A DNA stretch of 64,000 nt from Enchytraeus crypticus (GCA_905160935.1 CAJHZI010000767.1:62001-126000), one strand, 5' to 3'. Positions 39,701-48,500 are shown, numbered from the stretch's first letter. Numbers and translations: made by a program. The notes: generated from the sequence alone by a model not told the origin.

Positions 39701-41672
39701 AAACAGATTTAAACTTAATAATTAGATGGATAACTTGATGTACTGCTAATCAATTCATCATCATTATTATCACCTTCTTTTGAATCATTAATCCCAATTT
39801 ATCTAGGGTAGAGATTAAACTTTTCTAATCGTTTCAGGAAACTTTTGTAGCAATTTCTTTAGTAATCAATTTTAGTAATCAATTCGTGATATGTCTCCCG
39901 TGTTGTGTCCGGGTTGTTTGAAGAATTGACCAACCGGTGAATGCACGTATCGTAGAAAGCTACTAAATGACTAAGATCCATTCCAACGTCAGAAAGGCAT
40001 TCGGTTGGTGAGCGCCTAGGCTCCAGAATTTGGTACAAATATTCAAACGAATGGAAATGTCTCAACTAGGGGATTGACTGATTACATGATGTAGGGCAGA
40101 GAGGATGTGAGACTGTCTATTCGTATCCCGACTCTAGTTAAACTGGGATTCATGGGAAGGTGATGATGGTGATGAATTCACGATATATCTGTAACAATAA
40201 TAAAGTTGCATAAGTGCGCAATGAATTATTCTTGTGTCTATCATTGACTGCGCAGATGGATATAATTGATTTAATAACTCCAGTTGATGCCGGAAGCAAT
40301 ACGAAAGTTGACGAGAAGTGGATCTCAGAGAACTTAGTCCTCGTTGAAATTTTCTATACTGATCTCGAGTATCACTCAGTCATCGAAAGCCCAGGATATC
40401 CGGTAGATTCAAGAAAGTTTTACTTTTAAAATTAAATTTACACCCTAGATATAATTTTTTTAAATTATGTACAGTTACACACATGTCATACTCTTGTGCA
40501 GTAAAGTTTCCTTTCTTATGGTTGCCGTTTTTGTAGTTTTCGTTATTTCCTCATTTTCCACTCCATGGTTATTTGTAATCGTTTCCTCTTTTAAATACTC
40601 AGTCACATGATCCTATGAAGCAATCCGAAATCAAACTTCGATATGATAAGCAGTAGATAATCTGCATCTATGTACAATTTAGCTTCATTTGTATACTTGT
40701 ATAATTATATTATATAAAAAGGGTATGTGATACAAACTCATAAGTTGACAGAGCTTAAGTTACTGTGTTATAACTTTAGTATCATCTGACTCAATGACTA
40801 CCAGCAATTCTAGCTTTTGCTAGCGCTAATGTAGCTAGTGCGGGTGTTAGAAAAATCTTCCATTAAACTGGGATTTATTTCTTGTCACTTATTGATGAAG
40901 GACTGATAGTTGAAAAAAGGGTTTGACGATTCTAAGTCATACACTTTAATATAGCTGCAACCTCGCTCTACATGTATATTAGACACTGATGTTACAAGTG
41001 TCGTTACTTGATGACTGCCCACGTAACCTTTCCTTATGTCAAACTAATTCAAATTTGAATCCAAAACTCTTTTGGATATGGTCAAACAACTAAAATATTA
41101 TAGCGCCAACATTTGTAGACTCTCTGGGATCTCTCTTTTTCATTTATTTTTTTAAAGTTTCGTTCTGATTGTATCTCTTCTGGTTGCTAAACCCATTTGA
41201 GTCCTCCCTGATGTAACTACGTCACTCTAATTTCAGGGGTTAGGAATAAACGTTAAATCTTTTTCATATAATTTGATAAACACAATGCGATTGAACTGTG
41301 TGCATAGAACTGTGTGCATAGAACTGCTCGGGTTGAACGATACAAGAGTTATGTGCATTATCCCTTATCAGTCTTCTCTGAAAATAACATACCTTCACTC
41401 CTCCTAAATGCGAAATTAGTGTAAAATCAAAGTTTCCAAGTCTATGCCTGAATATCAATTTAGAATTAAATTCCTTTATATTCTACTATCAATTTAGAAT
41501 TAAAATTTGAATTCATTTTCCAATGTTTCAGCTGATCTCCTATCTGTCAGACATGGGCGGGGTCCTTGGTCTCTGGTTCGGTGTGGCAGTCATGACCGTC
41601 ATGGAGTTCATCGAGTTCATCTCTGACGTCATCGTTCTAGGGGTCAGCAAGTGCAGAAAAACTAAGCAGTGA
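15549..41672 (+). CDS. DEG/ENaC channel with inserted lectin-mucin-lectin module (16 exons)
   Basis: A joined reading frame of 1621 residues, about three times the family's usual length. Exons: 15549-15708, 19064-20110, 22411-22579, 22994-23211, 24015-25553, 27808-27991, 33120-33343, 34994-35378, 36312-36421, 36813-36976, 37442-37555, 38303-38435, 39094-39166, 39596-39653, 40256-40402, 41532-41672. Every junction keeps frame with GT-AG borders, except a GC donor at 22580. Order: cytoplasmic His-Gly motif (VHG), TM1 (about 58-78), the YFSYP and FPAVTICN palm strand, acidic linker with two furin-type sites (389-399), C-type lectin 1 (403-531), mucin-like Ser/Thr region (532-1044), C-type lectin 2 (1045-1180), the channel's Cys-rich extracellular core and TM2 (about 1583-1603). 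The family forms trimeric amiloride-type sodium channels in the plasma membrane. The ligand and the role of the insert are unknown. A poly(A) signal follows at 41836. The start codon is the least certain part. Confidence 0.9.
16381..17577. mobile_element. hAT-type (Zaphod-like) DNA transposon relic
   Basis: The left end starts cagcggttctcaccctctgt and the right end, read in reverse, tagcggttcc-like (plus strand ggttgggaacccctatcg). This is the imperfect inverted terminus typical of hAT elements with a CAG-GGTTC-CAACCT consensus. Between them, in several broken plus-strand frames from about 16860 to 17380, are remnants of a hAT transposase C-terminus: SHFCQKFYLSELTFHEKEQL-like, LPELCIAIEGE, LHFL, FSLRLQPKRS and a final KMQGQPSH. 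Many stops and shifts; inactive. It lies in intron 1 of the DEG/ENaC gene. Confidence 0.65.
17580..19060. other. Remainder of DEG/ENaC intron 1
   Basis: AT-rich, no ORF or repeat recognised. The acceptor at 19062-19063 (taaccag) closes this 3.4-kb intron. Confidence 0.5.
19064..20110 (+). CDS. DEG/ENaC exon 2: TM1, first palm strand, acidic linker, furin-type sites
   Basis: Begins with TIKKVLWVAVLLAALCIFCY (TM1), then TANYFSYPVKVSVQIE and LNFPAVTICNMSPIR, the strongly conserved post-TM1 segment of DEG/ENaC proteins. The next roughly 270 residues are acidic and low in complexity, with no Cys, unlike a normal finger domain. It ends in two Arg/Lys clusters, RSKR (residues 389-392, bases 20068-20079) and RYKR (396-399, bases 20089-20100), both matching the R-x-(K/R)-R proprotein-convertase consensus. 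A weaker KSKR lies near 19355. The donor G|gtgagt at 20111 is strong, phase 1. Confidence 0.92.
20535..20605 (-). mobile_element. SINE family A fragment
   Basis: Carries ggttaacgtcagttttctca, ctcgaaagcgatgtcagtga and cgggcccagg, the reverse complement of the family A central block. It lacks the box A/B part. Confidence 0.7.
21337..21541. repeat. 10-bp tandem array (tatatgctta)
   Basis: About 20 units of tatatgctta / tatatgctca alternate in a partly regular higher-order pattern. It lies inside the insertion that splits the family B copy. Repetitive Tyr/Leu/Ile ORFs here are artefacts. Confidence 0.9.
21663..21692. repeat. 13-bp perfect hairpin with GATA loop
   Basis: atctcttccatat and atatggaagagat are exact reverse complements around gata. 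Confidence 0.85.
22411..23211 (+). CDS. DEG/ENaC exons 3-4: C-type lectin domain 1
   Basis: Two exons (22411-22579 and 22994-23211) encode a complete long-form C-type lectin-like domain: an N-terminal Cys pair (AYC, GEC), INC before the WLEGDMATI strand, the WIGL core (FWIGLYLDV), RWLNGDPVNYTDW, and the Cys-x-Cys closing part (HCVVF, GWEDDDC, YPICK). There are six Cys, as expected. The EPN/QPD calcium-sugar motif is absent (GFPAG in its place) and WND is replaced by WED, so classical calcium-dependent sugar binding is doubtful. An alternative splice (GT donor at 22584 with acceptor before 23007) also keeps frame, giving a protein 3 residues shorter. Confidence 0.88.
23212..24014. other. DEG/ENaC intron 4
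   Basis: AT-rich, nothing recognised. Acceptor ttgcag at 24009-24014; phase 1. Confidence 0.55.
24015..25553 (+). CDS. DEG/ENaC exon 5: Ser/Thr-rich mucin-like stalk
   Basis: A single 1539-nt exon encodes 513 residues dominated by Ser and Thr, with no Cys and many TTS, STT, SST and SSS runs. This is the composition of mucin-type O-glycosylated stalks. It is bounded by phase-1 introns on both sides (acceptor gttgcag, donor G|gttagt) and has no internal tandem unit that I could see. It separates the two lectin domains. O-glycosylation and an extended conformation are inferred from composition. Confidence 0.88.
25554..27807. other. DEG/ENaC intron 5
   Basis: Contains imperfect local repeats (cctggtacta motif near 26160 and 26198) and otherwise AT-rich sequence. 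No coding or mobile element is recognised. Confidence 0.5.
27808..33343 (+). CDS. DEG/ENaC exons 6-7: C-type lectin domain 2 (split by a LINE-bearing intron)
   Basis: Exon 27808-27991 encodes CEKWAPC, QCYHVS, ELCTLTGGKLSSVVDEEEL. Exon 33120-33343 encodes YWIGLVKDW, SRWLDGSTSPYRPW, LEPDENTTCVRL, KDKSC and FPYICKAH. This is a full long-form C-type lectin domain with an extra N-terminal Cys pair. It has EPD (33244-33252) where EPN/QPD normally sits, and LKD in place of WND, so it retains more of the calcium site than domain 1. The intron falls just before the WIGL core in phase 2, the same place as in domain 1. That implies the two domains arose by duplication or share an ancestral split domain. 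Confidence 0.88.
28540..28980 (-). mobile_element. LINE C-terminal fragment, minus strand
   Basis: The minus-strand frame 28540-28767 has FRLGICDSPLCDCGQ followed by KYIVEERPLTRLPGGLS. This is the Cys/His segment found after the reverse transcriptase in several invertebrate non-LTR elements (usual form C-x-C-G...HIVEECPLT). The adjoining stretch to about 28975 is a further part of the same element and is repeated at 51690-51795. Confidence 0.65.
29660..32845 (+). mobile_element. CR1/L2-like LINE with endonuclease and reverse transcriptase, inactivated
   Basis: Starts inside the endonuclease (NVRSLNANYLHLLNL near 29690, then IILLSEIW). It continues with GDLNIDL (about 30090) and SDHYANIV (about 30305), then the reverse transcriptase with YRPISLLNN, DSQFGFREGHST, LDLSKAFDTVDH, GVPQGSILGPLLF and a KFLGI block, ending WNNVPLEIRNS at the stop 32529-32531. 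Frameshifts lie near 29990, 30640, 30768 and 32030. The catalytic FADD motif reads FAVD (Asp to Val, near 31695), so it is dead both by frame and by active site. The 3' end is a (ct)n tract at 32831-32848. It sits in the intron that splits lectin domain 2. Confidence 0.9.
33344..34993. other. DEG/ENaC intron 7, with possible minus-strand LINE remnant
   Basis: From about 34130 back to 33635 the minus strand has broken frames with KIYKSIVHPILIYACET and a short open stretch 33635-33877 ending DDEDDDGKS. The first motif resembles the IYK-V-P-L-YGCETW block after LINE reverse transcriptases. The call is weak. The rest is AT-rich with no feature. Confidence 0.35.
34994..39653 (+). CDS. DEG/ENaC exons 8-14: Cys-rich extracellular core
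   Basis: Exon 34994-35378 opens with a Cys cluster (CSCQCC, then TCSEC) and ends ENMLLYCSYAGLECG, the family's finger motif. Exon 36312-36421 gives DFEKFHNPVHGNCYIFNSGW. Exon 36813-36976 gives LLSINQNDYM, AGVRLVA and TITPGRYTSIGLKK. Then follow YGNCVV, YPVEYTAESCLKTC, CGCLDAL, CDCPDRC and SSAEWP. These are, in order, the palm, beta-ball, thumb and Cys-rich signatures of DEG/ENaC channels, including the C-x-C-x3-C cluster before the Tyr and WP elements. Junction phases (1,2,1,0,0,1,2,0) all match. This part is of ordinary length for the family. Confidence 0.93.
35384..35524 (-). mobile_element. SINE family A, full reverse copy abutting a splice donor
   Basis: On the minus strand: leader tggctggagccagtggcgaa, box-A-like region, box B (gggttcaaatcctggg; plus strand cccaggatttgaaccc near 35449), then the central block cccgtcactgacatcgcttt and tail. 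The plus-strand boundary begins about 6 nt after the exon 8 donor at 35379, so donor positions beyond +5 are SINE sequence. Confidence 0.85.
36646..36762. repeat. (TCA/TCG)n microsatellite
   Basis: Trinucleotide run of tca with a tcg block near 36701-36718, in the intron before exon 10. The poly-Ser ORF across it is an artefact. Confidence 0.95.
37003..37145 (+). mobile_element. SINE family A copy just after a splice donor
   Basis: Starts tggctggagacagtggcgat about 27 nt after the exon 10 donor (36977). It has a degraded box B (agtttaaatcctagg), the central block cgtcacttacatcgctttcg and the tail attagcttttagc. Confidence 0.85.
37560..37695. repeat. Irregular tandem repeat (actgatatgatactgataag)
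   Basis: Several imperfect copies of a roughly 20-bp unit built from gatactgata and gactgata motifs, immediately after exon 11. Confidence 0.7.
38436..39093. other. DEG/ENaC intron 12
   Basis: AT-rich with a (ct)n tract at about 38640-38710, followed by cagtgtactgactattggca and ggtccatgtatata. That is a diverged 3' end of the RTE-like LINE in minus orientation. No other feature. Confidence 0.55.
39444..39485. repeat. GC-rich hairpin cluster in an AT-rich intron
   Basis: cggcgct and agcgccg pair across a poly-A loop, followed at once by gcggcgctcttatagcg, which can pair alternatively. GC content is out of keeping with the intron. Confidence 0.6.
39888..40185 (+). mobile_element. SINE-like repeat family B, near-complete copy
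   Basis: Reads tgttgtgtccgggttgtttg, cacgtatcgtagaaagctac, ggttggtgagcgcctaggct, gactgtctattcgtatcccg and aaactgggattcatgg, then a (gatgat) tail. This is one of the clearest copies for defining the ends. It lies in the intron before exon 15. Confidence 0.8.
40256..41672 (+). CDS. DEG/ENaC exons 15-16: pre-TM2, TM2 and selectivity filter
   Basis: Exon 40256-40402 encodes ENLVLVEIFYTDLEYHSVIE, the conserved strand preceding TM2. Exon 41532-41672 encodes LISYLSDMGGVLGLWFGVAV then MTVMEFIEFISDVIV and a short cytoplasmic tail ending KCRKTKQ. The usual Gly-x-Ser selectivity tract after GLW reads Gly-Val-Ala (41580-41588), so the conserved Ser is missing. The tail is short, with no PY-type motif. 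Stop TGA at 41670-41672; AATAAA at 41836-41841. Confidence 0.93.
40403..41531. other. DEG/ENaC intron 15
   Basis: No repeat family or ORF recognised, only a short direct repeat of agaactgtgtgcat near 41300-41330. Confidence 0.5.
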
Positions 41673-41835
41673 ATGACCGGAAGTCTGAAATCTTCAAATT
41701 TTATCTTTCTCTGAATCCGAAGTGTTAATAATATTACGATCCTTTAAACAGCATAGCCATAGATCATTTCGCAAATTCTGTGATTCGTATAAATAATTGT
41801 AGCGTAGCTTGTTTAAGACTCACTTTGTTTAACTT

Positions 41836-41841
41836 AATAAA
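41836..41841 (+). terminator. Poly(A) signal of the DEG/ENaC gene
   Basis: AATAAA 164 nt after the stop codon, in an AT-rich 3' untranslated stretch. It is the nearest canonical hexamer. Confidence 0.6.
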
Positions 41842-42582
41842 GTTATTAATTTTCTATAACATAGCCTAATGTTGACCACGTAATTTTGTTAAGAGCAATT
41901 ACTCGAATGACTGATTCTACACATAGATTATTAGTATAGTTCATTAGCGCTATGAATCTCGATTCATTATAAATCATTAAATTATAGGATATCATATGGT
42001 AAGTTGGTAACTGTTGTGACACTTTGGACACTATCTATATTTAATACTAATTTTAATGCAATAAAAACAAAGCAATAAAAACTAAGAATAGATCACATAA
42101 ATCTAAGTGAGTTCTATCAAGGCAAAATGATAAAGTTGTCCATGAAAGCAGTTGTTATTCCTTTCATTTTGCATTACTTTTAGTTATTAGTTCTTCATAT
42201 TAGTATTTTATTAATACTTATAATAGTATTTTCATTATTATTTATAATTAGTTATTGTATAGTCACTTATTCTCTGTTATTCCTGTAATTTTAGTTGTCA
42301 TTACATTTCTTTATTAATTTTTTCTAGCAATGTGAAAAAAGTATACAATAAGGTATTAATAATGACAAATTAAAATTTCTTTGTGTTGCTATATCTACCT
42401 GTCAAGCTATTCTCTGACGTACAAGATAGAAATGCTGTTTGGTGACTTATCCAGACTTTACTATTACTTATCCAGACTTTGCTTGAAGGGTCATAATCGT
42501 TATGTGTAGGCCTCCGTAGTCTAGAAATTTAATGTTTAGTGTGCATGCCAACAAATAAAATTGAAATAAAAAATACAATTTA

Positions 42583-42616
42583 AATTGAACAAATAAAAAT
42601 TTTTATTTGTTCAATT
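42583..42616. repeat. Perfect 34-bp palindrome without spacer
   Basis: Arm aattgaacaaataaaaa is followed directly by its exact reverse complement. It extends by three more paired bases on each side after one mismatch. Confidence 0.95.
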
Positions 42617-42950
42617 CAAATTTTTTTGCATTCTAAGTATCAAATAACTGAAGATTTCAATTGAGCGTTTCCAGCCCCGTACTTGATTGAAATTGTATCC
42701 TTGTTCCGCAAGGGCGAGAATCGAACCCGCAAGAGTTCTATTAAAATCAGGATCGGTCACTAAAGATTTCAAAATACGTCATAAAATATTTAGGCCAGCT
42801 AATGGCTACATTAAAACGCTCTAAATTTTATGAAAACAAATACTAATAGACGTGAATGTGCTCATGAAAATGACATTTTATACATATTATATCACCCAAA
42901 TATAAACAGATTACCAAATTTCAAGTGGAGCTCTGAATTACTGTAGCTAA

Positions 42951-43050
42951 AGCCAAAGTAAAGCTGGTAAAAGCTAATGTTAACGTCAGTTTCCTCACTC
43001 AAAGGCGATGTCAGTGACGGGCGAGCCCAGGATTTGAATCCCGCACAAGA
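42951..43050 (-). mobile_element. SINE family A, 3' part
   Basis: Plus strand reads ggtaaaagctaatgttaacg, tcagtttcctcactcaaagg, cgatgtcagtgacgggcgag and cccaggatttgaatcc (box B complement), then breaks off before box A. Confidence 0.8.
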
Positions 43051-43184
43051 ATAAGTAAATTTTAATGAAAGTTTGGCTCCTCTTTCCTCTTAGGTGGATG
43101 ACCCATCGACCTACCTGTAAAGTAGGTTTCAGAAGCATTGTTCAGCAGCATCATCAGTTCATCCTTCTTTTTCTTCTCCTGTAG

Positions 43185-43262
43185 ATATCATATAATCATC
43201 ATAATCATCATCATCAGCATCATCATTATCATCGTCATCATCATCATCATCATCACCGTCAG
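43185..43262. repeat. (ATC)n microsatellite
   Basis: Imperfect atc/atcatc run. Confidence 0.9.
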
Positions 43263-43291
43263 CCTACCCTTCTCTTTCTTCTGTTTCTTAA

Positions 43292-43385
43292 ACGATGGGT
43301 CGCCACCCGTAGGTGGTATCACGACCCGAGGGTGGGTCACGACCCGAGGGTGGGTCACGACCCGAGAGTGAGTAGCGAGGATGGT
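43292..43385. repeat. 18-bp tandem repeat gggtcacgacccgagggt, possible hAT end
   Basis: Three near-identical units with internal dyad symmetry (gggtcacgaccc). Similar GGGTCGCGACCC blocks occur near the ends of Zaphod-type hAT elements, but no matching second end was found here. Confidence 0.6.
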
Positions 43386-44474
43386 TTTTTTGGATCGAAA
43401 AGGGCCTCCAAACATATAAAACCTTACATTCATTTTTATTTAATTTTTAGTTATGTTTAATTTTGTATGAACATATGAGTCTAACAATTAGGTATTGCTT
43501 AGCCTTATGATCCTTATTTACTAACCGTGACGTTAAACACACTGCAACCTACCTAACAACCTTTACTGAATAGTCAACTTGTCAATGAGGCTGTCTGTAT
43601 GATAATTAACAAGGTTCGTCGTTCAAGTCGAACTTAAACGACGAAGTTAAACTAAGAAGGATTCATTCTTGAGAAACCCGATTAAAGAAAAGTTTTTATA
43701 TGATCAAGAAATTTAATGAATTTGCTGTTAACTAGTGTAATATAACTATAACATTTCTTTTGATTAAGGAAGTCAGAAACCCTTGAACATTTCTTTATAG
43801 GTGGCGGGTGCCAAATGATCTTTCATAGCGCTTGTATTTAGAAATTGGTATGACATATATTCATTCAGGGTAGGATTTTATAGTGTTTGGCTATTGGGTT
43901 TTACTATTTTACTGTAGGTTTATGTAATGTCTCAGCTACATACTAAGTAAATGCGATGTGCATGCATGATTATCAATCCTGCTAATGAAATTTTAAATAT
44001 TTAATAGTGATTAATAACGAAAATACATTTAGTGGAATAGACCGGTGTGATGAAAATTACTATGAAATGGTATAAAAGAGTATCACTACTTCTATGTGAA
44101 GCTTTTATCTATAACTAAATTGAGTTTGTATTTAATTAAATTATTTAGCATTATTGATTGTCATATTACCACAAAATAATAGCATATCAATGTAAAGTAG
44201 TCCCATGCTCTTTTACCCATTGCATGGCCAAATTCATAAACTTGCTTCTGAAACAGTAGGCCATTGTTGCAAATTCCTTTATCTAACTTATCTTTTGTGA
44301 TTCTAAAATATCCATTAAACTTCACGACTTCCCTGGCTTCAGTATAGCCACTTATGTACCTATAGTGGCATCTATAAGGGTCTGAACACCGGAAAAACTC
44401 AGTTCAACATGAGGCTGATCTGAGGAGAGTACGTGTATGTTATAATCGATTGAACAAGCTTGCTCTCTATTCCT

Positions 44475-44565
44475 GTCAACCTCTCGAACTCTCTCTTTCT
44501 CTCTTTCTCTTTGTCTTTCTTTTTCTCTCTTTATCTCTTTCCCTCTCTTTCTCTCTGTGCCTGAC
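44475..44565. repeat. (CT)n microsatellite
   Basis: Pyrimidine-only run of ctct/cttt steps. The Arg/Glu-rich minus-strand ORF is an artefact. Confidence 0.85.
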
Positions 44566-44796
44566 ACTCTGCAGGCTTGTTAGTCCCGCAGTTCACACTA
44601 GTTGCTGATACGCTAGCAGCTTTTAATCTGACAATATTTATTGCGAAAATTTTCAGTATTTCGAACAGAGGATCAATAGGAACCGGGTTAGAATCTGGTT
44701 ACAGTCATGTTACTCAATCAAATTCGTTCAAGGCACCTATCCTAATTAGATAATTATAATGGGTTCGCATAATTAGATAATTGGGGTGGGTTTTCG

Positions 44797-44869
44797 GAAA
44801 TGAATAATTTTATAAAATTATATAATTCGAAGCTAAAATTATTCATTTCAGCTTCGAATTATATAATTT
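44797..44869. repeat. Two overlapping, mutually exclusive inverted repeats
   Basis: Repeat 1 pairs 44797-44812 with 44834-44849 (16 bp, perfect). Repeat 2 pairs 44815-44834 with 44850-44869 (20 bp, perfect, 15-nt loop). The loop of repeat 2 is an arm of repeat 1, so only one hairpin can form at a time. Confidence 0.9.
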
Positions 44870-45357
44870 AATGTGATAATTTATATTAAAGATAATTCGC
44901 ACAAAGAAAGTAATAAACAATACCTTTCACATCAGCCTGATATCCCAACAAATGCTTATATTTAATTTAGCTATATAACAATTAGCATTAATCATTCAAA
45001 TGCATTAGCCATCATATGCATTAGCCATCATATAAATGCATTAGCCATTAGGTTATCATAAAATTATTGCATATTATAATTAATTAATTAATATTAAATA
45101 AATTCTCTCATGTGAGATTCCGCAAGAGAAAATTCGGTTTCATGATTTAGAATTAATTAACATATTTCCTAAGAATAATTAATGAATTTTTTGAATTCAG
45201 TTAGCTTAGTTTAATTTAACTTCATTTAGAAATTAGGTCTATTTACTTTAGCATAAATGATTATTTTAATTTTTAATGCAACATTAGGCCTACTAACAGA
45301 TAATTAAGTATACGTGTGCATCATTACATTTTTTCAGATTGCTATAATTGCGGCATC

Positions 45358-45541
45358 ATGGAGTTGTTGGAAAAGCTCGCAGTGCTGATGTGCACGACAG
45401 TCTTCTGCTCTTCTCTGGTTTGTGGAGTCCTTTACGACTCGTACTATGGCATTGTAGAAACCACGACCTCGGAGCCTGTGACCAAGGGAGACCTCCCGGA
45501 CTACTACTACAATTATGACCCTGACTCTGACAACGTTAAAA
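45358..45541 (+). CDS. Receptor exon 1: signal peptide and acidic N-terminal extension
   Basis: ATG in good context (atcATGG). MELLEKLAVLMCTTVFCSSL is a plausible signal peptide, followed by about 40 residues rich in Asp and Tyr (DLPDYYYNYDPDSD) that are not part of the standard receptor fold. An acceptor (ttttttcag) lies 20 nt upstream at 45329-45337, so a 5' untranslated exon probably exists. The donor A|gtttgt is phase 1 and joins the AT overhang at 51841 to make Asn. Confidence 0.75.
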
Positions 45542-48500
45542 GTTTGTGAATCCATCCATTGAATTTATCTGAGACATTTTTGTGAATATCCTACATTTCT
45601 TTTTTACAATCATATTATCAACATAATCGGTCCATATTGTGTAACAAATGAACAGAAAGAAATAGAAGCACACAAGGATAGTAACAGTTCAAAGAGTTTA
45701 AATAACTCTGTATAGTTACATAAGAACACTCTCCACAAAATCAAATATCCCACTTTAATTTAAAGCTTTAAGAGATTGACACTCTAACTAAAAGTGCAGC
45801 ATAACAGATCAGAAGCACATCAAATCAGCCATATATAACGCTGAAGAAATTTTTGTCACGATTTTTAGACCAATTCAAACAAATAATGTTTGCTCTTAGA
45901 GTATAACTTTCAATTGATAGCTATTGAAGTACTAACTAATTATTTCTGCTCGGTTTCTTAATACTTTTTTTCTGAGTTAAAATAGGAATAATTCAGAATA
46001 AAAATAATGAATTCATAGATTTCTTATTTAATAAAATATTATGGCGATGCAATTATGCTGTAGTTAGAACACTGCCACTCCTATGTGGCTATGGATTGTG
46101 GATGATTAGTGAAGAATTTGATCAGAGATATGAGACTGAGATAGGTTAGATAAAGTTGCTGGATTCATTTAATAATACAAACCAGTTATTAAGAGCTATT
46201 GTATTGATCGACAACTGATAAATCTCTAAAATCTAAATGCATTTTTAAAGTCCTATTCTAAACTTCTAAAAGGATATGCTATATATCTGACATATTCAAA
46301 GCGTAAATTGATGGAAATTATGGGTTTATGTGGATAAGGTTTAGTCTTTAGTGAAACGATTAACTCCTTAATCGATGGAATGTTCTCTATGGAGTCTTTA
46401 TGTAGCGTTAAGAGCAGTTAAGTAGCAATATGTGCATTGGACCTCCCCTTGCCACTGCATAGAACGCGATATATATACATATATATAATATATATATATA
46501 TATACATGTATACAATATACATACATATATATATATACATGTATATATATATACATATATATATACATGTATATATATATACATATATATATATACACTG
46601 TGAGTCTTATAAGTGACACCCCTTTTATATTTGCAATAAAATCGTAACCAGTCGACACATTTCTATAAAATTTACAGGTTGTTGGAATCAATCAATTTTC
46701 GCTATTACTGCAAAATTTTGTTACCATATCTTTAAGAACAAAAAAGTTATTGATATATAGGAACGCTAGGGGCAATGATGAATTTACAACTATGGGCCCA
46801 GTAACTGACATTCTCTATATTGTTATAATGAAAACAGGGAAAACATCTTATGCATATCATGCTATACTTATCTTAAAAAGCAGGCATTTTTGTTCAAAAC
46901 GTGCCATATTATGTGCAGATTTGTAGAAAATTGCCGAAGTTATTGCCTTTTTAATAGCCCTGGGGTGTCAAAAGAAATATGCAGACTGTTGTTACGCATA
47001 AGGCCTGACTGCGCATTTAGCCTGTGCGCTAAAGCTGCAGCTGCTAGGCTAAAAATCAGATTAGCCATATGACATATCAGACTGGCTAGGCCGATGCTCC
47101 ATTTACCGCCATCACTTGTTCACCGATTTGAAACTCATTCAATACAAATCACAAATCCATCATTTCCATTCTTCAAAGAGGGTTTTCAGCAAAGAAGATC
47201 GCATTTTGATTTACGAAATGCGAATAGCCAAAGGCTATGGCGCCAAGCGTATCCTGAAAGAATTTCCTCGTAAAAACTGGTCGTTGTCTGGGGTTGCCAG
47301 ATTGCTTAGAACCATTACTGAAAGCGGATCATCTGCGAGAAAGGCAAGGCCCAAGACAGGAAGAACGCCTGAAATTGTCGCAGCTGTTGAGGAGATGATT
47401 ATGAGTCAGGAATCACAGCCTGGAACTCATCGAAGTACAAGACAGATAGCACGGGAGATTGAAGTGAGTCAAGCAACTGTTAGCAGGATTATACGCCATG
47501 AGCTTAATCTGAAATGCTTGAAAAAGAAACAAGCTCAAGAACTTACAGAAGCAAATAAGTTGACAAGGTTGGTGCGTGCAAAGCTTCTGCTGCGAGATTA
47601 TCCCCAGAGCAAAGTTGATTTTATATGGTTCACTGATGAGAAGATTTTCACAGTTGCTGCACCAAAGAATGCATAGAATGATAGGCTCTACGTGTTTGCA
47701 GGATCTCGAAAGAAACAAGTTCCTGCAGCACGCTTGTTAAAGACGCGTTCGACCTTCACGAAGTCTGTCATGGTATCAGTCGGGGTGTCGTCCCTTGGAG
47801 CAACTGACCTTATCGTCATTGATCCAGGTGTCAAGATTAACGGCGCTTACTACCGAGACGTGCTTCTGTCACAGCATCTCTTACCAGCTATCAGGGCCAT
47901 GTCAGGAGAATTCGTTATCTTTCAGCAAGACAGCGCTCCCGCTCATCGCGCATGTGAAACAGTTGCGATGTTACGACAGAATACACCTGCGTTCATACCA
48001 CCGACTTTGTGGCCTCCGAATAGCCCGGATCTTAACCCAGTGGACTATAAGATATGGGGAGTCATCCAAGAGCGTGTCTATAAGACCAGAATTAGTGATG
48101 TGAATCACCTAAAAGAACGCCTCATTGAAGAGTGGTCTTCATTTGATCAAAAAATTATCGATGGATCAATCAGACAGTGGTGCCAGCGTCTTCGGGCTTG
48201 CATATCAGTTGATGGTGGTCATTTTGAACAAAAGTTATAAGCCACACCCAAATCATAATCTAACCATAGGCTCAATCAAACAGCTCTTTTCAGAGCTACC
48301 ACAAATAATCAATAATTCAAAGCATCTCGAATAACGTGAGATTGCATGCGCATGATGTAGCCTACGTCTGTGGCGTTCTATATTAGGATTTTTGTTTTGA
48401 CCCCCACCCGCAGTCGAGTTTAGATAACTTTTTTATTTTTATATGTATCTGAAAGAAATTTTGCAATATTGCAGAGAATTGTTAGCTCTCCACTCCCAGT

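Larger units (their letters stand above)
41842..45337. other. Intergenic region between the two channel genes
   Basis: About 3.5 kb with no gene. It contains a 34-bp palindrome (42583), a SINE A copy (42951), microsatellites (43180, 44475), a GGGTCACGACCC-type repeat (43296) and overlapping inverted repeats (44797). The promoter and 5' untranslated exons of the downstream receptor may lie here, but I see no core promoter motif I can defend. Confidence 0.5.
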
